Source: an uncultured Bacteroidales bacterium
Lineage (GTDB): Bacteria > Bacteroidota > Bacteroidia > Bacteroidales > Bacteroidaceae
Assembly: GCA_947367415.1 (NCBI GenBank)
Contig: CANBEE010000079.1
Location: forward strand, 1-10,663
Length of the DNA stretch: 10,663 nucleotides
Direction: 5' to 3'
Under the pieces are notes generated by a model. The model saw only the letters and a program-made list of their open reading frames with translations. It did not search any database and was not told where the DNA came from. This document shows positions 6,815 to 10,663 of this stretch, one piece after another. Position numbers and translations under genes: made by a program. Each line of letters starts with the position of its first letter. Position 1 is the first letter of the stretch.

Positions 6815-8251
6815 ATGACACATACTATAGATTGCTATATCCCATATATCAACAAGGAACAAGCTACAGCACTGCAAGATGCATTTAACGTAGAGGCACG
6901 AGTAGCACAAGTCCATCTCCTCCAGCTACACCAAGAAGAAGGTATGCCATTCATTCCTCTTGAGCGTAACACGTCTACAGAGGTATTGAACAAGATAGCC
7001 AGTAGTTCCACTAGCGATTATTTTCTACTATACACTCATGCTGGTGCCCTGGCCATAGGTTATAGAGCCATAGAGCGTATGTTGCGCACCGCCCAAGAGA
7101 GCGAAGCCGACTGGGTATATAGCAATCGCCACGTCATGAAACAGGGTGCAACACAGGCCGTACCCACCAATGAGTATCAAGAAGGTAGCGTACGCGACGA
7201 CTTTGACTTCGGCCCATTAGTGCTGATACGTACTGAGGCTCTGCGCCAATTCCTCGCCACTGCCCCCGAAACGATGCAACACGCTGCACTCTACCAACTG
7301 CGCCTCTACATCAGTCGTACAGGACGGTTTGTGCACATCAATGAGTACCTATATACCGAGCATGAACTAGACATGCGCTCCTCGGGAGAGAAGCAATTCG
7401 ACTACGTTGACCCTCGCAACAGGCAGATACAGATAGAGATGGAGCGAGCCTGCACAGCACACCTCAAAGCCATAGACGCATTCATTGACTACCATACCCT
7501 TCAGAGCATCGACACCTCCTCTGAAGACTTCCCTTGCGAAGCCAGCGTCATCATTCCCGTAAAAAACCGTGCACGAACCATAGGCGATGCCATACAATCG
7601 GTACTCTCACAGGAAACGGACTTCACCTTCAACCTCATCGTGGTGGATAACCACTCGACGGACGGTACCTCGGAGATAATAGAAGCAGCCTCCCCCATTG
7701 TCCACATCATTCCTGAGCGCCAGGACCTTGGTATTGGTGGTTGCTGGGATCTTGCCATACGCCATCCACAATGCGGACGCTATGCCGTACAACTCGATAG
7801 TGATGACCTGTACAGCGATGAGCACACCCTACAGCGCATCGTTGACACTTTCCGTCGCGAACGCTGCGCCATGGTAGTAGGTAGCTATCGCCTGTGCAAC
7901 TTTGCTTTGGAGACACTGCCTCCAGGCATCATCGACCATCGGGAGTGGACCGAAGAGAATGGTATGAACAACGCCCTGCGCATCAACGGACTAGGTGCTC
8001 CACGTGCATTCTACACCCCTGTCATCCGTGAACTAGGCTTCCCCAACGTGAGCTATGGCGAAGACTATGCAGTAGGCATAGCCATCTGCCGCCAATATCG
8101 TCTAGGCCGCATCTATGAGCCCATCTACCTATGCCGCCGTTGGGAAGGGAATAGCGACGCTGCACTCAGTCCCGAGCGTGTAGCTGTGCACAACCACTAC
8201 AAAGACAGCTTGCGCACCCAAGAGATACAGGCAAGAAAGCAACTGAGATAG
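6815..8251 (+). CDS. Family 2 glycosyltransferase with degenerate N-terminal GT domain
   Basis: 478-residue cytosolic or membrane-associated transferase. The C-terminal half is a clear GT2 domain from residue about 241: ASVIIPVKNRARTIGDAI, then VVDNHSTDGTSEII, the metal/nucleotide-sugar binding motif DSDD at 328-331, and the GED catalytic-base region at 415-417, ending with RRWEGNSDAALS. The N-terminal 230 residues look like a second GT-A fold: IDCYIPYIN start, then SDYFLLYTHAG at 67-77 at the place of the DxD motif, and EADWVYSNRH at 97-106; it lacks acidic metal-binding residues there. I chose the ATG at 6815, 35 bp after the previous stop, because an upstream start would overlap the lipoprotein gene in another frame. 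It is followed after 56 bp by the DUF4922-SpoIID gene, so an operon is likely. The sugar donor and acceptor are unknown. Confidence 0.9.
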   Translation: MTHTIDCYIPYINKEQATALQDAFNVEARVAQVHLLQLHQEEGMPFIPLERNTSTEVLNKIASSSTSDYFLLYTHAGALAIGYRAIERMLRTAQESEADWVYSNRHVMKQGATQAVPTNEYQEGSVRDDFDFGPLVLIRTEALRQFLATAPETMQHAALYQLRLYISRTGRFVHINEYLYTEHELDMRSSGEKQFDYVDPRNRQIQIEMERACTAHLKAIDAFIDYHTLQSIDTSSEDFPCEASVIIPVKNRARTIGDAIQSVLSQETDFTFNLIVVDNHSTDGTSEIIEAASPIVHIIPERQDLGIGGCWDLAIRHPQCGRYAVQLDSDDLYSDEHTLQRIVDTFRRERCAMVVGSYRLCNFALETLPPGIIDHREWTEENGMNNALRINGLGAPRAFYTPVIRELGFPNVSYGEDYAVGIAICRQYRLGRIYEPIYLCRRWEGNSDAALSPERVAVHNHYKDSLRTQEIQARKQLR

Positions 8252-8307
8252 CAACAAAAGCCTCTCATCTCCCTTATGAGTCACAATATCTACAGAGATA
8301 GTAACCT

Positions 8308-10663
8308 ATGAGCGACAGCTTAGAAACATTCTTCGAGGCACAACTGCGTGAATGGCCTTTAGCCCATGACAACAATGAGGCACTTGACGCTGTATGGAGC
8401 CGTGAGCTGCACTCGGCAAAGCTACCTACAGCACTCCGAGTACAGTGCAATCCGGCACGAATAGTCTCTACCGGGGCAAGCATCGACAAGGCCAGCATAG
8501 CCGCTCGCCCTTGCTTCCTCTGCAGCGCCAACCGTCCGGAAGAGCAACGGAGCCTTGCCCTGAACGGGGATTTTGAATGGTTGGTAAACCCATTTCCCAT
8601 CCTGCGAGGGCACTACACGATAGCATCTACCACACACCGCCGACAGAATATCATCGAAGCATACGGATCACTCATACAAGCCACCAAGGCTTTGCCAGAG
8701 GAGTACATCGTATTCTATAACGGCCCCAAGTGCGGCGCATCTGCTCCCGACCATCTACATCTTCAGGCCGGCATAGGCACAGGAATACCCTTAGTAGAGT
8801 ATGCCAAGAGCATCACCGACACGGACCACCTACAAGCGATATCCCCATTCGGCTACCAGGCTTATCTTATCCACAACGCCGAAGACACCGACACCTTCAA
8901 CCAACTATACCACCAGCTACCTATCCCCGAAGGAGAATACGAGCCGCGCATCAACGTGGTGGCCTTCCGTCAAGGTGAGCAAGTCAGCCTCATCGTCATC
9001 CCACGCAGAGCACACCGTCCCCGCTGCTACTCCGCTGAGGGAGAGAGCAGATACCTCATCAGTCCTGGTGCACTGGATATGTGTGGCCTCTTGGTAACCC
9101 CACGAACCGAGGATTACGAACGGCTCAGCATATCCCAAGCACTCGACATATTATGCGAGGTAGGCGTACGCACCGAGCCCACCATTGATGTGGGCATCAT
9201 GCAAGGGAAAGAGATTAGGTTTGAGGCCTCCCCCATGTCCCTCCTTGGTAGGAGTGATTCAGACTCCGATAAAAAAGAATCTATTACATACACTGCTACA
9301 ATAAGCAGAGACACTGCTACAGACAAGAACACCATCGTACTGACAGGGAATGGCACGACATACAACGTAGGAGACTCCGTGATGTTTGCAGACTCCCCCC
9401 GAAAGAGAGTTCTTGGACAAACCAAGGGCTTCGCTATTGAGGGGGCCTCCACCTTCTCTCTCCACAGCGTCACCATCGGCAAGGAGTTTCATTGGCAGCA
9501 ACAGGAGACACAGACCTTCCAAGGATCACTCATCCTACGCATCATCGACGGTGAGCTACATGCCATCAACCGCATCGCTATCGAAGACTATCTCACCAGT
9601 GTCATTGCCTCAGAGATGAGCGGCACCTCTTCCGTCGAACTTCTCAAGGCCCATGCCATCATCTCTCGCAGTTGGCTGCTGGCACAGATGGGGGCCTCCC
9701 CCCTGCCCCTCCCAAGGAGGGGTGATGCAGACATCGCTGGCACCCATCCGAAGTCACTTCCTAGCATAGAAAAATACAAAACTGCACACCCAGACATATA
9801 TGCATTATTGAAGGAATATGCAATGAATCAAAAGCGATATCCTACAGAAGCTGAGAAACGCCTTTGGGGGAGATTGCGTGCGAAGAAGTTGGGAATGCGA
9901 TTTAGAAGGCAACATATCATCGGAGATTTCATAGTAGATTTCATTTGTTTGCCATTAAATATTATCATCGAAATAGACGGAGACTACCACAACAACCCGA
10001 AGCAACAAGAAGCAGACGAAATTCGAGACAAAATATTAACAGAAGCAGGATATCGCACATTGCGTTTCACGAATGAAGAGGTCATTGACAACATCGAAGA
10101 CGTTATTTCTCATATTACCTCCGCGATGTCTGAATCACCCCTCCTTCGGGCCGACGCGGAAGGAGCGTCGGTTGCGACGACTGAAGCTTTAGCTTCACAA
10201 AGGAGTCTGCTTCAGCAGTCTTGCAGGGGGGAGGCTATCCGTTGGTACGATCGCGAAGCGCATGCCCACTTCGACGTATGTGCCGATGACCATTGCCAAC
10301 GCTATCAAGGTGTAAGCCGTAAGGTTACGCCACAGGTGCTTGAGGCCATCCGAGCTACGCGCGGTATCGTGCTTAGCTATGAAGGAGAGGTCTGTGACGC
10401 CCGATTCAGCAAGTGTTGCGGTGGCAGGAGCGAATTGTATGAGAGCTGTTGGGACGATACGCCCCACCCCTACCTCAGCGTTGTGGACGACCCCTTTTGC
10501 AACACCAACGATGAGAAGGTGCTTTCGGAAGTGCTCAACCACTACGACCAATCGACCGACTTTTATCGCTGGACCGTAAAGTACACCCAAGCCGAACTGA
10601 GCGAACTCGTACGCCGTCGAGGCGGGTTCGACTATGGCGACATCATTGACCTCATCCCCATTG
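8308..10663 (+). CDS. DUF4922-SpoIID/LytB fusion protein interrupted by an in-frame DUF559 insert (3' end cut)
   Basis: Open frame without a stop from 8308 to the window end (785 codons seen). Residues about 1-300 are a DUF4922 domain, related to the HIT/GalT superfamily of nucleotide-sugar phosphorylases and transferases: PCFLC (Cys69, Cys72), NPFPILRGHYTI, and HLHLQ at 149-153, which matches the HxHxQ active-site pattern with probable nucleophile His151. From about residue 375 a SpoIID/LytB domain begins (FHWQQQETQTFQG, then LKAHAIISRSWLLAQM to 461). It resumes at 642 with EAIRWYDREAHAHFDVCADDHCQRYQG and continues to GGRSELYESCWDD. Residues 462-641 are foreign: a DUF559 nuclease insert. SpoIID relatives stimulate or carry out peptidoglycan cleavage in spore formers; the role in Bacteroidetes is unknown. 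The GT2 gene is 56 bp upstream. Whether the interrupted protein still works is open. Confidence 0.88.
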   Translation, partial: MSDSLETFFEAQLREWPLAHDNNEALDAVWSRELHSAKLPTALRVQCNPARIVSTGASIDKASIAARPCFLCSANRPEEQRSLALNGDFEWLVNPFPILRGHYTIASTTHRRQNIIEAYGSLIQATKALPEEYIVFYNGPKCGASAPDHLHLQAGIGTGIPLVEYAKSITDTDHLQAISPFGYQAYLIHNAEDTDTFNQLYHQLPIPEGEYEPRINVVAFRQGEQVSLIVIPRRAHRPRCYSAEGESRYLISPGALDMCGLLVTPRTEDYERLSISQALDILCEVGVRTEPTIDVGIMQGKEIRFEASPMSLLGRSDSDSDKKESITYTATISRDTATDKNTIVLTGNGTTYNVGDSVMFADSPRKRVLGQTKGFAIEGASTFSLHSVTIGKEFHWQQQETQTFQGSLILRIIDGELHAINRIAIEDYLTSVIASEMSGTSSVELLKAHAIISRSWLLAQMGASPLPLPRRGDADIAGTHPKSLPSIEKYKTAHPDIYALLKEYAMNQKRYPTEAEKRLWGRLRAKKLGMRFRRQHIIGDFIVDFICLPLNIIIEIDGDYHNNPKQQEADEIRDKILTEAGYRTLRFTNEEVIDNIEDVISHITSAMSESPLLRADAEGASVATTEALASQRSLLQQSCRGEAIRWYDREAHAHFDVCADDHCQRYQGVSRKVTPQVLEAIRATRGIVLSYEGEVCDARFSKCCGGRSELYESCWDDTPHPYLSVVDDPFCNTNDEKVLSEVLNHYDQSTDFYRWTVKYTQAELSELVRRRGGFDYGDIIDLIPI
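9223..9264 (+). repeat. 42-bp repeat matching the left end of the DUF559 element
   Basis: Ungapped comparison of 9223-9264 with 9691-9732 gives 33 of 42 identical bases by hand count. Both copies are read in the same frame and give EASPMSLLGRSDSD and GASPLPLPRRGDAD. This suggests a remnant, or a small relative, of the element inserted 468 bp downstream. It lies between the DUF4922 and SpoIID parts, in a segment that looks like linker. Confidence 0.75.
9766..10128 (+). other. DUF559 (Vsr-like, PD-(D/E)XK) nuclease domain within the insert
   Basis: Residues 487-607 of the open frame match the DUF559 pattern closely: EKRLWGRLRAKKLGMRFRRQ, then IGDFIVDFIC and IEIDGDYH, ending with GYRTLRFTNEEV. 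The likely catalytic set is Asp544, Glu555, Asp557 and His561, all present, so the domain looks intact. Free-standing members, as I recall them, begin around the KYKTAxPxIYxLLKEYA part; here the codon at that point is ATA (9766), not ATG. An internal ATG at 9823 with GAAGGA 7 bases upstream could still start a shorter product, missing the first helix. Function of the family is not firmly established; DNA cleavage is inferred from the fold. Confidence 0.85.
10129..10235 (+). repeat. Right end of the element with three hairpins
   Basis: After the inner inverted repeat (10129-10147) come three small palindromes: CCGACGC/GCGTCGG (10151-10171, 7-bp stem), TGAAGC/GCTTCA (10182-10197, 6-bp stem) and CTGCT/AGCAG (10207-10218). 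The outer 13-bp repeat (10223-10235) closes the element. The whole stretch stays open in the host frame and codes an Ala/Ser/Gln-rich linker. Confidence 0.7.

Larger units (their letters stand above)
9691..10235 (+). mobile_element. In-frame palindromic element carrying a DUF559 nuclease
   Basis: About 545 bp interrupt the SpoIID domain and add 540 bp (180 codons) with no stop. The outer ends are a perfect 13-bp inverted repeat: GCCTCCCCCCTGC at 9694-9706 and its complement at 10223-10235. A second inverted pair, 9714-9732 and 10129-10147, matches at 18 of 19 bases. The left end also folds on itself (CCCCTCC 9706-9712 with GGAGGGG 9716-9722). The body is AT-richer than the host gene (21 of 60 G+C at 9781-9840 by hand count). 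No target-site duplication or transposase is seen. How it moves is unknown; the encoded nuclease may help. Exact ends are uncertain by a few bases. Confidence 0.8.

Noticed and set aside
9691..10235. Intein or self-splicing intron inside the SpoIID gene
   Set aside because: No intein N- or C-terminal splicing residues (no Cys/Ser start, no His-Asn end) and no intron core that I can see; the insert is bounded by inverted repeats and stays open as protein.
9691..10235. Ordinary IS element
   Set aside because: No transposase, far too small, no visible target duplication, and it preserves the host frame.

Overview
The window looks like the chromosome of a Bacteroidales bacterium (Prevotella/Bacteroides-like; the species cannot be told from this sequence). 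Evidence: upstream sites match the Bacteroidetes housekeeping-sigma promoter (TTTG, 20 bp, TAnnTTTG) at two places with exactly 20 bp spacing. Starts lack Shine-Dalgarno sites and are A-rich. There are two lipoprotein signal peptides, and the gene families (GH105, GH16, DUF4922-SpoIID, BIG2-type lipoprotein) are typical of the phylum. There are no rRNA or tRNA genes and no CRISPR array.

Left part (1-2361, minus strand). Position 1 to about 280 is mostly non-coding and holds a good promoter reading out of the left edge. Then come a CaCA-family calcium/sodium antiporter (281-1270), a small two-helix membrane protein (1327-1830) and a small putative secreted protein of unknown function (1951-2361). 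All three point left and may be partly co-transcribed.

Middle part (2470-5340, plus strand). A short AraC-type regulator, which appears to lack the segment that normally joins its sensor half to its DNA-binding half, precedes a promoter and two carbohydrate genes. These are a GH105 unsaturated uronyl hydrolase lipoprotein and a secreted GH16 beta-glucanase-like enzyme. A strong rho-independent terminator (5303-5340) closes the block.

Right part (5341-10663, plus strand). A promoter with an overlapping tandem repeat drives an AT-richer lipoprotein with a lipocalin-like start, a BIG2-like domain and two related C-terminal repeats. Next are a two-domain family 2 glycosyltransferase and a large open frame, cut by the window edge, that joins a DUF4922 (HIT/GalT-like phosphorylase or nucleotidyltransferase) domain to a SpoIID/LytB domain.

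The most notable observation is inside this last gene. The SpoIID domain is interrupted by about 540 bp that keep the reading frame open. The insert encodes a complete DUF559 (Vsr-like, PD-(D/E)XK) nuclease domain and is bounded by a perfect 13-bp outer inverted repeat and an 18/19 inner one, with three hairpins at its right end. A second 42-bp copy of its left end (33/42 identical) lies 468 bp upstream in the same gene and the same frame. This suggests a family of in-frame, palindromic, nuclease-carrying insertion elements.
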